Shown here: positions 34,059 through 41,575 of the stretch, in pieces
Position numbering within the stretch: the first letter of the stretch is position 1
Layout: every line of letters starts with the position of its first letter
NCBI RefSeq assembly: GCF_015277895.1
Contig: NZ_CP063815.1
Span: 3,162,001 to 3,226,000 of the forward strand
Length of the DNA: 64,000 bases
Direction of reading: 5' to 3'
DNA from: Microbacterium abyssi
GTDB taxonomy: Bacteria; Actinomycetota; Actinomycetes; Actinomycetales; Microbacteriaceae
Made by a program: the position numbers and the translations under genes
The notes under the pieces: model-generated
What the model was told of the DNA's origin: nothing
Seen by the model: the letters and a program-made list of their open reading frames with translations, nothing else
Database searches by the model: none

Positions 34059-34699
34059 GCAGCGCCTCCCGTGTCGACCGATTCGCTCGCAGCGTCGGCG
34101 GCCTCAGCATCCCTCACCGACGCGGTGCGGCGCGGTGAGAATCCCGCGATCGCGAGGAAGACCGCGACGATCGCCGAGTATCCGCCGAACATGCCGACGG
34201 CGAGGATGATCCCGGAAAGCGTCAGTGCTTCCGGACCGACCGAGTACTGCAGCGCGTAATCGGCCGGGATGAGCAGGAGGACGACGGCCAGCAGCAGACC
34301 CAGAGCACCGACCGTGATGGCATCCTTCGCGGCCTGATCGGTGCGTCGTGCGCGAAGGCCCGCGATGAGCTCTACCAGGCCGGTCGCGGCGGCCCAGACG
34401 ATCACGACGATGAAGAAGGCGCCGTCCGTACGCCAGGTCGGGATGCCGCTCACGATCGCCGCGGCGAGGTCGACGGCGGCCAGGAGGATGAAGGGCCAGC
34501 GATTGCCGGCGGATGCCACGACCCAGGCTGCCAGGATCAGGATGAACCCGCTCGCGGCAGTGAATCCGCCGAAGACGGAGAATCCGATGGCGGCGGAGTG
34601 ATCCGGCGAGAACGTGATCATGAGCGCCGCCGCCGCCGCGAAGAGCGCGCGCAGCAATTGGACGTGGCGCACGGTGAACGCGCGAGCTGGGGCAGACAT
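34055..34699 (-). CDS. polytopic membrane protein, DUF308/HdeD-like
   Basis: A 214-residue protein with about six transmembrane helices (LLRALFAAAAALMITFS, FGGFTAASGFILILAAWVVA, WPFILLAAVDLAAAIVSGI, IVVIVWAAATGLVELIAGL, GALGLLLAVVLLLI, TLSGIILAVGMFGGYSAIVAVFLAIAGF). The pairwise helix pattern and ATGLVELIAGLRARR resemble DUF308/HdeD-type proteins; function unknown. ATG at 34699; upstream extensions have no membrane character. A -10-like TAGACT is at 34731-34736. Confidence 0.7.
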   Translation of the reverse strand: MSAPARAFTVRHVQLLRALFAAAAALMITFSPDHSAAIGFSVFGGFTAASGFILILAAWVVASAGNRWPFILLAAVDLAAAIVSGIPTWRTDGAFFIVVIVWAAATGLVELIAGLRARRTDQAAKDAITVGALGLLLAVVLLLIPADYALQYSVGPEALTLSGIILAVGMFGGYSAIVAVFLAIAGFSPRRTASVRDAEAADAASESVDTGGAA

Positions 34700-34768
34700 G
34701 ACGATTCCTCGGTCCTGGGTGTCCCTCCAGTCTACGCGGGGCGCGAGCACGGGAGCACCGGGGCGCCC

Positions 34769-34832
34769 GCGCGCACATGCGGGGCTCAGCGGATGCGTCC
34801 CCAGAACGATCCGCGAACCCCGCATTGCGCGC
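34769..34832. repeat. large imperfect inverted repeat in a divergent gap
   Basis: GCGCGCACATGCGGGG (from 34769) pairs with CCCCGCATTGCGCGC (to 34832) with one bulge; the inner parts (TCAGCGGAT / ATCCGCGA) also pair, giving a stem of roughly 23 bp. It lies in the 294-bp gap between the DUF308-like gene and the HTH gene. Confidence 0.6.
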
Positions 34833-34906
34833 AGGAGGGCACTGCGTCGGTCGAGGCGTATGCAGAAGCGGGCCCCAGCTGCCACGATCCGACCACTCGA
34901 CCGGCG

Positions 34907-34934
34907 CAGGACGCCTCGGGCCCGAGGCGTCCTG
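34907..34934. repeat. 28-bp perfect palindrome
   Basis: CAGGACGCCTCGGG (34907-34920) is followed directly by its exact reverse complement (34921-34934), with no loop. It lies 59 bp before the HTH gene start. A zero-spacer palindrome is more like a protein-binding or cruciform site than a terminator. Confidence 0.75.
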
Positions 34935-34993
34935 GTCTGGTCGTATGCTCGAAGATACTTCGTTGTCCGTCACATACCCGGGGAGGGGCTGTG

Positions 34994-35905
34994 ATGCAGG
35001 CTGAGCACACCGCGTCGACCGCGGCTCGTCCGGATTTCTCGGCGACCCTGCGTGCGGCGATCGACGCGCGCCGTGTCACGCTGACCTGGTTGCGCGAACG
35101 TCTCGCGGCGAGCGGCAACCCGGTGTCTGCCGCCACGCTCAGCTATTGGCGATCCGGTGCCCGCCGTCCTGAGGGCCCGCAGTCCCTTGCCGCGGTCGAG
35201 CATCTTGAGATGCTGCTCGAGCTCGACTCCGGCATCCTGCTCTCGCAGATCGGTCCGAACCAGCGCGTCGGGCCGATCGGAACGCCGCAGTACCCGCTCG
35301 AGCAGGCCCGCCTCGAACAGGCGACGACGGAGACCTTCATCGCACTCGGCGCTCCTGCTATGGATCCCGGCCGGGACGTGTCGACGACAGCGGTGACCGA
35401 GGTCGCCGCCGACGGCAGCGTGACCTCGCGCACTACCCGCACCCTGCTGCAATGCACCTCGGGCACCATAACGAACGTGCCCTACCTGGACCTCACACCC
35501 GGCATCCGCACGCCCGCTCCGATCTTCAGCGTGGTGTCGGGCGGGCAGATCTCGCGCCGCCATTCACATCCGAGCGGCGAGGTGCACGGCGCGATGTTCG
35601 AGCTCGAGCGCCCGCTGGGCCCGGCGCAGACGACCATGCTGGAGTGGAAGCTCGAGTTTCCGCCTGACTACCCGCCCACCAGAGAAACCGGGCACGGTGT
35701 CGCACGTCGGGCACGTGAACTGGTGCTGTGGACCCGGTTCCACCCCGACGCGCTGCCCGCATGGATGGACGAGGTCGAGGAGACGCCTTCCGGCACGACC
35801 GTGACGCCGATCGAACTCGACGGGGCGACGTCGATCCACCAGGTGCGCCAGAACTGGGGTCCTGGAATGCTCGTGCTGCGCTGGGGGTTCGGCGAGCGCG
35901 AGTGA
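34994..35905 (+). CDS. HTH-domain protein of unknown role
   Basis: A 303-residue protein. Residues ~15-75 form a helix-turn-helix-like region (LTWLRERLAASGNPVSAATLSYWRSGARRPEG, then LEMLLELDSGILL), of the kind found in DNA-binding proteins that read a 'schedule' of Arg-rich recognition helices. The remaining ~220 residues are beta-rich without a recognised fold (for example ISRRHSHPSGEVHGAMFELERPLGP). Start at ATG 34994 after GGGAGGGG; GTG at 34991 is also possible. Likely a transcription factor with an unknown sensor domain. Confidence 0.6.
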   Translation: MQAEHTASTAARPDFSATLRAAIDARRVTLTWLRERLAASGNPVSAATLSYWRSGARRPEGPQSLAAVEHLEMLLELDSGILLSQIGPNQRVGPIGTPQYPLEQARLEQATTETFIALGAPAMDPGRDVSTTAVTEVAADGSVTSRTTRTLLQCTSGTITNVPYLDLTPGIRTPAPIFSVVSGGQISRRHSHPSGEVHGAMFELERPLGPAQTTMLEWKLEFPPDYPPTRETGHGVARRARELVLWTRFHPDALPAWMDEVEETPSGTTVTPIELDGATSIHQVRQNWGPGMLVLRWGFGERE

Positions 35906-35935
35906 GGCGCCGCCCGCTCCGCCGCGGTGACCGCG

Positions 35936-35993
35936 GTGAAAGGAGGAAAGTGTCGGCCTCGCGCGCCGAGAACCGGCACTTTCCTCCTTTCAC
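35936..35993. terminator. long hairpin between convergent genes
   Basis: GTGAAAGGAGGAAAGTG (35936-35952) and CACTTTCCTCCTTTCAC (35977-35993) are perfect complements over 17 bp and extend by four further pairs including one wobble. It stands 30 bases after the HTH gene and its right edge overlaps the last four bases of the sulfurtransferase pseudogene, so it can end both transcripts. Confidence 0.75.
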
Positions 35994-36827
35994 GTCCTGG
36001 CGACGGGGCGGCCGGGGGTGTTCGACCACTGGCTCCAGGAGCCGTGGAAGATCTTCGCGTGGATGCCCGCCTCGGCCAGGACCAGCGCGGTGTGGGCGGC
36101 GGTGATCCCCGACCCGCAGTACGCGGCGACCGGGGTGCCGTCGCCGATGCCGGCATCCGCGATGTTCGTCTGGAGCGTCTCGAGATCGAGCAGGGTGCCG
36201 TCGTCCGCGACGTGTCTGGTGGTCGGCAGATTCACCGCTCCTGGAATGTGCCCTGCGATCGGATCGAGCGGCTCGGTCTCGCCGCGGAAGCGCTCCGGTG
36301 CCCGCACATCCAGCAGCACACCGGATGCCGGGAAAGCCGCCGCCTCATCGATGCTGAGGCTGTCGCCCGAGACATCGGCCAGCGTCACCGTGCCCGGGAC
36401 CGGCGTCACCTCGCCCGTCTCGATCTCACCGCCGGCATCGATCCAGGCGCGCCATCCTCCGTCGAGCACCCGCACGTCGACGCCGCCCTGGCGCAGCAGC
36501 CACCAGGCGCGCGCCGCGGGGAGCCCGCCCGCATCGTCGTAGGCGACGACCACGTCGCCGTCGTTCAGCCCCCACCGGCGCGGCGTCCTGCACCTGCGAG
36601 GTCGACGGCAGCGGGTGTCTTCCCTCATCGGGCCGGCCGTGCCGGGTCAGCTCGCGCTCGAGATCGACGAACACCGCACCGGGCACGTGTCCCCGAAGGT
36701 ATTCCTCGCGACCATCCGGCTGCGTGCGGCCACCCGGGACGCTCAGACGCCAGCGCACATCGACGACGCGCACGGCACCGTCGCGCACCAGATCGGCCAG
36801 GTCGTTCGCGCTCACCAGATGGGACAT
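35990..36827 (-). pseudogene. sseA: two-domain rhodanese/sulfurtransferase, frameshifted
   Basis: Together two overlapping frames make a complete thiosulfate/3-mercaptopyruvate sulfurtransferase. The first (from ATG 36827) gives LVSANDLADLVRDGAVRVVDVRW to HPLPSTSQVQDAA. The second resumes with RRWGLNDGDVVVAYDDAGG and runs to the active-site loop AAYCGSGITAAH (catalytic Cys). The break lies at about 36578-36583, where the coding strand reads GCCGCGCCGG; restoring one GC dinucleotide (GCCGCGCGCCGG) rejoins the frames into 279 codons. So this is a two-base loss in a short GC run: a recent pseudogene, or a sequencing error. Confidence 0.85.
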
Positions 36828-36855
36828 GGTCTCAGGCTACGACCTCGTTCCGGCG

Positions 36856-38310
36856 TCAGCCCTTGGCAGCGTCCTCGTCGGCGTCGTCCTCGTCGGCGTC
36901 GTCGATGTCTTCGTCGAGTACATCCTCGTCGCTCTCGGGCGCGAGCTCGATGACCTCATCGCCCTCCTCGAGCACGTCGACGTCATCCGCGTCCTCTGAG
37001 TCTGCGGCATCCGTGCCGATGACGCCCTCGGGACGGATCAGCTCTCGCACCTCGGCCATGAAGCTGTTCAGCTGCTGCTGCTGCCAGCGCAGCTGACGGG
37101 TGCGGTCCTCGGCGTCGCGGAGCACGTCGGTGGTATGACCCGTTACGCTGCTGACGATCTTCTGCGCCTTCTGGCGTGCGCGATCAAGGGTCTCGCGGGC
37201 GCGCACCTGCGCGTCGGCCTCGATGGCCTGCGCCTGCGAGCGCATGAGCCGCTCGTAATCATCGGCCTTCGCCGAGATGCGCTTGGAGTGCTCCAGCGAC
37301 GAGGTGACCTGCTCGTTCGCGTCGGCCGTGATGCGCTCGGCGTGGGCGACGGCCTGATTGTGCAGCAGCAGGAACTCCTGCTGCGCGTCGTCCTGCCGGC
37401 GGGTGAGGGTCTCTTCGAACTCGAGCACGCGCGCGTTCATCTCACGGACCTCGCGTTCGGCATCCGCGCGCTGCTGCGTCGTCTCGCGGGTGACCATCGA
37501 GCGGAGCGCGGCCGCGCCCTTCTCGGCCTCGGTCCGGATGGTCGCGGCCTCCTGCTCGGCCTGGTTGACCTTCTCGGCGGCGTGCGCGCCCTCGCGCTGT
37601 ATCCGCGCCTCGTGCGCGGTGTACTCGGTGTCGATGCGCAGGCGCACCTGGTCGGCATCGTGCTGGGCCTGGGCGGTGACCCGATCGACCTCGGCGGCGA
37701 GCTCGGCGCGACGACCGTCGGCCTCTTCGCGCGCGGCCTCCAGCAGACGCTCGGCCTGGACGGCGGCGTTCTGGATCAGGACGGAGGCCTGCTCCTCGGC
37801 GACCCGAAGAACGGCCTCGAACTGCAGTCGGGACCCCTCGGTGTCCTCTTCGCTGCGCGGGGCGTCGACGAGCTCGTTCGACAGAGCGGTGACCTGCTGC
37901 TCCGCCTCATCGACCTGTGCACGGGCGGCGGCGAGATCCGCCTCGAGGGCCGCGATGCGCTTCTCGTCCTCGGCACGGGCCTCGTCGATGCGCTCCTGCT
38001 GCTGCTTCTCGATCTCGGCGATCCGTGCCTCGCTCTCGGCGATCCGCTCCTCGCCCTCCGAGCGGACGGCTTCGACCTCCGACCGCACGGCCTCGACGTC
38101 GCGGTTGACGCCGGCGCGGGCCTCGGCGAGTTCGGCGTCGGCCCGCTGCACCTGCATGCGCAGGCCCGCGATCGCGGCATCCACCTCTCCGCGGTCGTAC
38201 CCGCGGAAGCCGATCGTGAAGCTGCCCTGCTCGCGGGGCTGCCCCTGGGCGAGCTGGTCGAAGAAGTCCGCGCCCTGCTCGTCGGTGCGGTTCTCGCCGG
38301 AATCGTTCAC
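36856..38310 (-). CDS. DivIVA-like N-terminal, long coiled-coil protein
   Basis: A 484-residue protein. Near the N-terminus, FTIGFRGYDRGEVDAAIAGL resembles the membrane/pole-binding RGY...EVD motif of DivIVA/Wag31. Residues ~45-420 are almost continuous coiled coil (Ala/Glu/Arg/Gln-rich). The last ~60 residues are extremely acidic (EDADDVDVLEEGDEVIELAPE). Streptomyces Scy/FilP-type and mycobacterial Wag31-related proteins share this architecture and organise polar growth. A cytoskeletal role in growth or division is therefore likely; the exact homologue is uncertain. Confidence 0.75.
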   Translation of the reverse strand: MNDSGENRTDEQGADFFDQLAQGQPREQGSFTIGFRGYDRGEVDAAIAGLRMQVQRADAELAEARAGVNRDVEAVRSEVEAVRSEGEERIAESEARIAEIEKQQQERIDEARAEDEKRIAALEADLAAARAQVDEAEQQVTALSNELVDAPRSEEDTEGSRLQFEAVLRVAEEQASVLIQNAAVQAERLLEAAREEADGRRAELAAEVDRVTAQAQHDADQVRLRIDTEYTAHEARIQREGAHAAEKVNQAEQEAATIRTEAEKGAAALRSMVTRETTQQRADAEREVREMNARVLEFEETLTRRQDDAQQEFLLLHNQAVAHAERITADANEQVTSSLEHSKRISAKADDYERLMRSQAQAIEADAQVRARETLDRARQKAQKIVSSVTGHTTDVLRDAEDRTRQLRWQQQQLNSFMAEVRELIRPEGVIGTDAADSEDADDVDVLEEGDEVIELAPESDEDVLDEDIDDADEDDADEDAAKG

Positions 38311-38394
38311 TGGAACACCTTTCGGAGCGCTGCTCGCCGCACGACCCCCGCAACACCGGGTATCGGTGCAGGAGGACGGGTCCGCAGGGAAATG

Positions 38395-38423
38395 GGAAGA
38401 CGAGGGTGCGAATCTCGTCTTCC
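38395..38423 (-). terminator. hairpin after the alcohol dehydrogenase gene
   Basis: GGAAGACGAG (38395-38404) and CTCGTCTTCC (38414-38423) form a perfect 10-bp stem with a nine-base loop, 63 bases beyond the dehydrogenase stop and 84 bases before the coiled-coil gene. Confidence 0.6.
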
Positions 38424-38486
38424 AGCCTAACCAGTCCGGCCATCCGCCGGAACCTGTTCGGGTGGATGGACCGATCCGGCGGTCAG

Positions 38487-39506
38487 TCAGACGGTCAGCA
38501 GCACCTTGGTGGCACGTCGCTCGTCCATCGCCTTGTAGCCCTCTGCTGCGTCCTCGAGCGGGAGTGTCAGGTCGAACACCGCTCCGGCATCGATCTTGCG
38601 GTCCCAGATGAGCTGGATGAGCTCGGGGAGGAAGCGGCGCACCGGAGCGGGTCCGCCGTGCAGGTGCACGCCGGAGAAGAACAGCTCATCGCCGGGCAGT
38701 GCGACGTCGTGCGAGACGCCGACGTAGCCGACGTGACCGCCGGCACGCGTCGAGCGGATAGCCTGCATCATCGACTCCTGGGTGCCGACGGCCTCGATCA
38801 CGGAATGGGCGCCGAGTCCGTCGGTGAGCTCCTTGATCCTCGCCACGCCCTCATCGCCGCGCTCCTCGACGATGTCGGTCGCGCCGAACCTCCGCGCCAG
38901 CTCCTGGCGGTCGGCGTGCCGGCTCATCGCGATGATCCGCTCTGCGCCGAGTTCCCTGGATGCGAGGATGCCGAGGAGTCCGACTGCCCCGTCGCCGACG
39001 ACCGCGACGGTCTTGCCCGGACCGACCTCGGCGGCGACGGCGGCGAACCAGCCGGTGCCGAGCACGTCGGATGCGGCCAGCAGTGCAGGTACCAGATCGG
39101 CGTCCGGCTGACCGGGGGTCGCCACGAGCGTGCCGTCGGCGTGCGGGACGAGGGTGTATTCGGCCTGCGTGCCGTACCGCCCCATCGGCACGACGTGCAC
39201 GCAGCGCGACTGGTACCCAGCCCGGCAGATCTCGCAGGTGTTGTCGGATGCCATGAACGATCCCACGACGAAGTCGCCGACCTCGATGTTCTTGACCTCG
39301 GCGCCGATCTCCTCGACCACGCCGACGTATTCGTGGCCCATCGGCGCCTCGTGCACAGTGTCGGTGCCGCGGTAGGGCCACAGATCCGAACCGCAGATGC
39401 AGGTCGCGGCGATCTTGATGACGGCATCCGTCGGACGGGTGATGGTCGGCTTCTCGCGCTCCTCGACCCGGACATCGCCGGGCCCGTGCATGACTACTCC
39501 GCGCAT
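38487..39506 (-). CDS. zinc-dependent alcohol dehydrogenase family protein
   Basis: A 339-residue medium-chain dehydrogenase. The catalytic zinc ligands are in ATCICGSDLW and GHEYVGVVEEIG; the structural-zinc loop is TCEICRAGYQSRC with three Cys; the Rossmann motif is VVGDGAVGLLG. The ATG at 39506 follows AAGGAGAACATCAC. Substrate unknown; sugar/polyol or formaldehyde-type dehydrogenases share this layout. It is divergent from the popR-like gene and ends with a clear hairpin. Confidence 0.88.
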   Translation of the reverse strand: MRGVVMHGPGDVRVEEREKPTITRPTDAVIKIAATCICGSDLWPYRGTDTVHEAPMGHEYVGVVEEIGAEVKNIEVGDFVVGSFMASDNTCEICRAGYQSRCVHVVPMGRYGTQAEYTLVPHADGTLVATPGQPDADLVPALLAASDVLGTGWFAAVAAEVGPGKTVAVVGDGAVGLLGILASRELGAERIIAMSRHADRQELARRFGATDIVEERGDEGVARIKELTDGLGAHSVIEAVGTQESMMQAIRSTRAGGHVGYVGVSHDVALPGDELFFSGVHLHGGPAPVRRFLPELIQLIWDRKIDAGAVFDLTLPLEDAAEGYKAMDERRATKVLLTV

Positions 39507-39599
39507 GTGATGTTCTCCTTCTCTGTGAGTGATTACAGTCAACGCCCTCGCACCGCCGCGAGGGAAGGCACGTGATCGGCAGCGCGGCGAGCGGACCGC

Positions 39600-39638
39600 C
39601 GACACTCTGGGGGTCCGGGGCCGGCCCCCGAAGTGTCG
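39600..39638. repeat. hairpin with CGACACT/AGTGTCG arms
   Basis: CGACACT (39600-39606) and AGTGTCG (39632-39638) flank a GGGGG/CCCCC stem with a small internal loop. Related strings (CGACACTT at 40097-40103 and 40120-40127; CCCCCAGAATGTCGAC at 40190-40205) recur on the other side of the regulator gene. Confidence 0.55.
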
Positions 39639-39652
39639 ACCGCGCAGGCCAT

Positions 39653-39667
39653 TCTGCTCTGAGCAGA
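39653..39667. promoter_or_regulatory. PopR-type box before the popR-like gene
   Basis: TCTGCT-CTG-AGCAGA is a perfect palindrome matching TCTGCY-N3-RGCAGA. The Streptomyces PopR box, as I recall it from the clpP3/clpP4 literature, is TCTGCC-N3-GGCAGA. It lies 40 bases before the ATG. A -10-like TAGCGT (39697-39702) stands 29 bases downstream, so the box covers the -35 to -60 region, suiting an activator. Confidence 0.7.
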
Positions 39668-39707
39668 ACGGCTGTCGCGGCAACCGATCAGGGGGTTAGC
39701 GTGAGGC

Positions 39708-40061
39708 ATGGCCGAGATCGTCCGATTCCCCCGCCCGCAGCATCCGCGGCTCCGTCCGCAGAACGGGCCCGAGCCGCTTTGGCGCCACCTGCTCGGGGAT
39801 CAGCTCCGACGCCGTCGGCACGAGCGCGCGGAGACGCTCACCGAGACGGCCGAGCAGGCCGGCGTCTCTCCCCAGTACCTCTCCGAGGTCGAGCGCGGGC
39901 TGAAGGAGCCGTCCAGCGAGATGATCGCCGCGATCGCGGGTGCGCTCGACACCTCGCTCATCGAGCTCACGAGCGACGTGGCCGACGAGCTGCGCACGGC
40001 CGCGGCTCCCGCATCCGCCATGGTCTCGGCCGGCCGCGGGGCGCTCGCTCTCGCGGCTTGA
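39708..40061 (+). CDS. PopR/ClgR-like XRE-family regulator of clp genes
   Basis: A 117-residue regulator with one XRE helix-turn-helix (about residues 30-72): LLGDQLRRRRHERAETLTETAEQAGVSPQYLSEVERGLKEPSSEMIAAIAGAL. The SPQYLSEVERGLKEPSSE string is the hallmark of the ClgR/PopR group, which activates clpP operons in actinobacteria. The protein ends LALAA; C-terminal Ala-Ala is the degron by which ClpP destroys PopR in Streptomyces. It faces the clpP pair tail-to-tail, and the same palindrome occurs before both units. TAGCGT lies five bases before the ATG, so it is probably leaderless. Confidence 0.85.
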   Translation: MAEIVRFPRPQHPRLRPQNGPEPLWRHLLGDQLRRRRHERAETLTETAEQAGVSPQYLSEVERGLKEPSSEMIAAIAGALDTSLIELTSDVADELRTAAAPASAMVSAGRGALALAA

Positions 40062-40080
40062 TCCGATCCCGAACCGGCCT

Positions 40081-40127
40081 CGCGCGTGACCGCGCCGACA
40101 CTTTCGCGCGTGACCGCGCCGACACTT
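40081..40127. repeat. tandem repeat, two 24-bp units
   Basis: CGCGCGTGACCGCGCCGACA followed by CTT occurs at 40081-40103 and again at 40105-40127, in the gap between the popR-like gene and clpP. No ribosome site or open frame accompanies it. Confidence 0.8.
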
Positions 40128-40138
40128 CGGGGCCTCGA

Positions 40139-40183
40139 GCACGGACGTCGGACGGAGGCCGTGAATAGGTCCGACGTCCGTGC
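40139..40183. terminator. bidirectional terminator between popR-like gene and clpP
   Basis: GCACGGACGTCGGAC (40139-40153) and GTCCGACGTCCGTGC (40169-40183) are perfect 15-bp complements with a 15-base loop, midway between convergent stops at 40061 and 40208. Confidence 0.8.
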
Positions 40184-40207
40184 ATCCGGCCCCCAGAATG
40201 TCGACTA

Positions 40208-40801
40208 TCAGGCCGCCCGCTCCCCCAGCACGGTGTCGATCAGGCCATAGTCCAGGGCAGCGGAGGCCGTGAACACCCGATCCCGGTCGGTGTCGGCGCG
40301 CAGAGTCTCGACTGTGCGACCGGTGTGCCGGGCCAGGATCGACTCCAGATCGGAGCGCACCCGCACGACTTCGTCGGCGGCGATGATCAGGTCGGGGATC
40401 GCGCCGCGCGACTGTCCGGCCGGCTGGTGCAGCACGATTCGCGCGTGCGTGAGCGCCGCTCGCTGCCCCGTCGTCCCGGCCGCCACGAGAAGCGCTGCCG
40501 GCCCGATCGCCTGGCCGACGACGGTCGTCGCGACCGCCGGGCGGATGTGCTGCATCGTGTCGTAGATCGCCAGCGCTGCGCCGGGATCGCCACCCTCGCT
40601 GTTGATGTAGAACTGGATGCCGGTGTCCGGGCTGTCGGCATCCAGATGCAGCAGCTGCGCGATCAGCGCGTTCGCGACTCCCGCGTCGATGCCGGTGCCG
40701 AGGTAGATCACGCGTTCGGCGAGCAGGTGCGAGTAGACGTCCATGACGCGCTCGCCCCTGGGATGCTGCGCGATGACGTTCGGGATCGTGTAGCTGCTCA
40801 C
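40208..40801 (-). CDS. ClpP-family subunit lacking the catalytic serine
   Basis: A 197-residue ClpP paralogue, second in its operon. Where active ClpP reads GQAASMGA, this reads GQAIGPAA: residue 100 is Gly (codon GGG), not Ser, while His125 (VLHQP) and the Asp of TDRDRVF (174) remain. It also keeps INSEGGDPGAALAIYDTM and the C-terminal LDYGLIDTV. It probably forms mixed rings with the adjacent active subunit, comparable with plant and cyanobacterial ClpR. It overlaps the upstream clpP by four bases (ATGA). It might alternatively bind adaptors or ATPases. Confidence 0.88.
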   Translation of the reverse strand: MSSYTIPNVIAQHPRGERVMDVYSHLLAERVIYLGTGIDAGVANALIAQLLHLDADSPDTGIQFYINSEGGDPGAALAIYDTMQHIRPAVATTVVGQAIGPAALLVAAGTTGQRAALTHARIVLHQPAGQSRGAIPDLIIAADEVVRVRSDLESILARHTGRTVETLRADTDRDRVFTASAALDYGLIDTVLGERAA

Positions 40802-41442
40802 GACTTCGCTCCTTCCTGCGCGGATGCCCCGGCATCCGCCCCCAATCCGACCCGCGCGCGGCGGCGGGGCATGACGTCGGCGATCGATGTGACGATCTCG
40901 TCGATGAATCCGTACTGCTTCGCCTCATCGGCCGTGTACCAGCGGTCGTGCAGCGAGTCCTCGAAGATGCGCTCCACCGGCTGACCGGTGTCATCGGAGA
41001 TGAGTCCGAGGACGGTGTCGCGCATCTGTCGCAGGTCGTCGGCCTGCACCTCGATCTCGACGGCGGAGCCGCCGATGCCCGCCGATCCCTGATGCATGAG
41101 TATGCGCGCGTGAGGCAGCGCGCGGCGCTTGCCCTTCGTGCCTCCGGAGAGCAGGAACTGCCCTGCGCTGGCGGCGACTCCCAGTGCGAGGGTGGCGACA
41201 TCGTTGGGGACCAGGTTCATGATGTCGCGGATCGCCAGCATCGACGGCACAGAGCCGCCCGGGGAGTGGATCCACAGGGCGATATCGGCGATGGGGTCTT
41301 CGGCCGACAGCGTCAGCAGCTGGGTCATCAGCAGCGTTCCGTTGTCGTCGTCGAGGGCGCCGTCGAGCACCAGGATGCGGTCGTGGAACAGGGCGCGTCT
41401 GGCCTCGGGGCCGAACTGCGGGATGGGGTTCTCTTCATTCAT
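40798..41442 (-). CDS. clpP: ATP-dependent Clp protease proteolytic subunit
   Basis: A 214-residue ClpP with a complete triad: Ser92 in GVAASAGQFLL, His117 in RILMHQG, Asp166 in LHDRWYTADEA. HSPGGSVPSMLAIRDIM provides the oxyanion-hole strand. It lacks the long propeptide of housekeeping ClpP1, and the C-terminal ~30 residues (VMPRRRARVGLGADAGASAQ) are an unusual basic-to-polar tail. Translation is coupled to the inactive paralogue. A perfect PopR-type box lies 56 bases upstream, so this is an inducible accessory ClpP pair rather than the housekeeping one. Confidence 0.92.
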   Translation of the reverse strand: MNEENPIPQFGPEARRALFHDRILVLDGALDDDNGTLLMTQLLTLSAEDPIADIALWIHSPGGSVPSMLAIRDIMNLVPNDVATLALGVAASAGQFLLSGGTKGKRRALPHARILMHQGSAGIGGSAVEIEVQADDLRQMRDTVLGLISDDTGQPVERIFEDSLHDRWYTADEAKQYGFIDEIVTSIADVMPRRRARVGLGADAGASAQEGAKS

Positions 41443-41497
41443 GCGTTCAGCCTGCGCCTACCCGCACGCCCCCGCGTCGGAATCTGCTCAGAGCCGT

Positions 41498-41512
41498 TCT
41501 GCCGTGGGCAGA
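41498..41512. promoter_or_regulatory. PopR-type box before the clpP operon
   Basis: TCTGCC-GTG-GGCAGA is a perfect inverted repeat and an exact match to TCTGCC-N3-GGCAGA. Next to it, TCTGCTCAGAGC (41483-41494) looks like a half-degenerate second site. The whole stretch resembles the promoter region of the popR-like gene (shared CAGAACGGC and GAGCAGA strings). Confidence 0.8.
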
Positions 41513-41575
41513 GCGGCAGAAGCGAACGGTCCGCAGGCCGGGCGGTGCACCCCGTCCTGCGGACCGCTGGTTCAA

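Noticed and set aside
36426..36827. Rhodanese N-terminal half as a separate gene
   Set aside because: The two halves join at a GC run and rebuild one full-length enzyme, so a frameshift explains both frames better than two genes.
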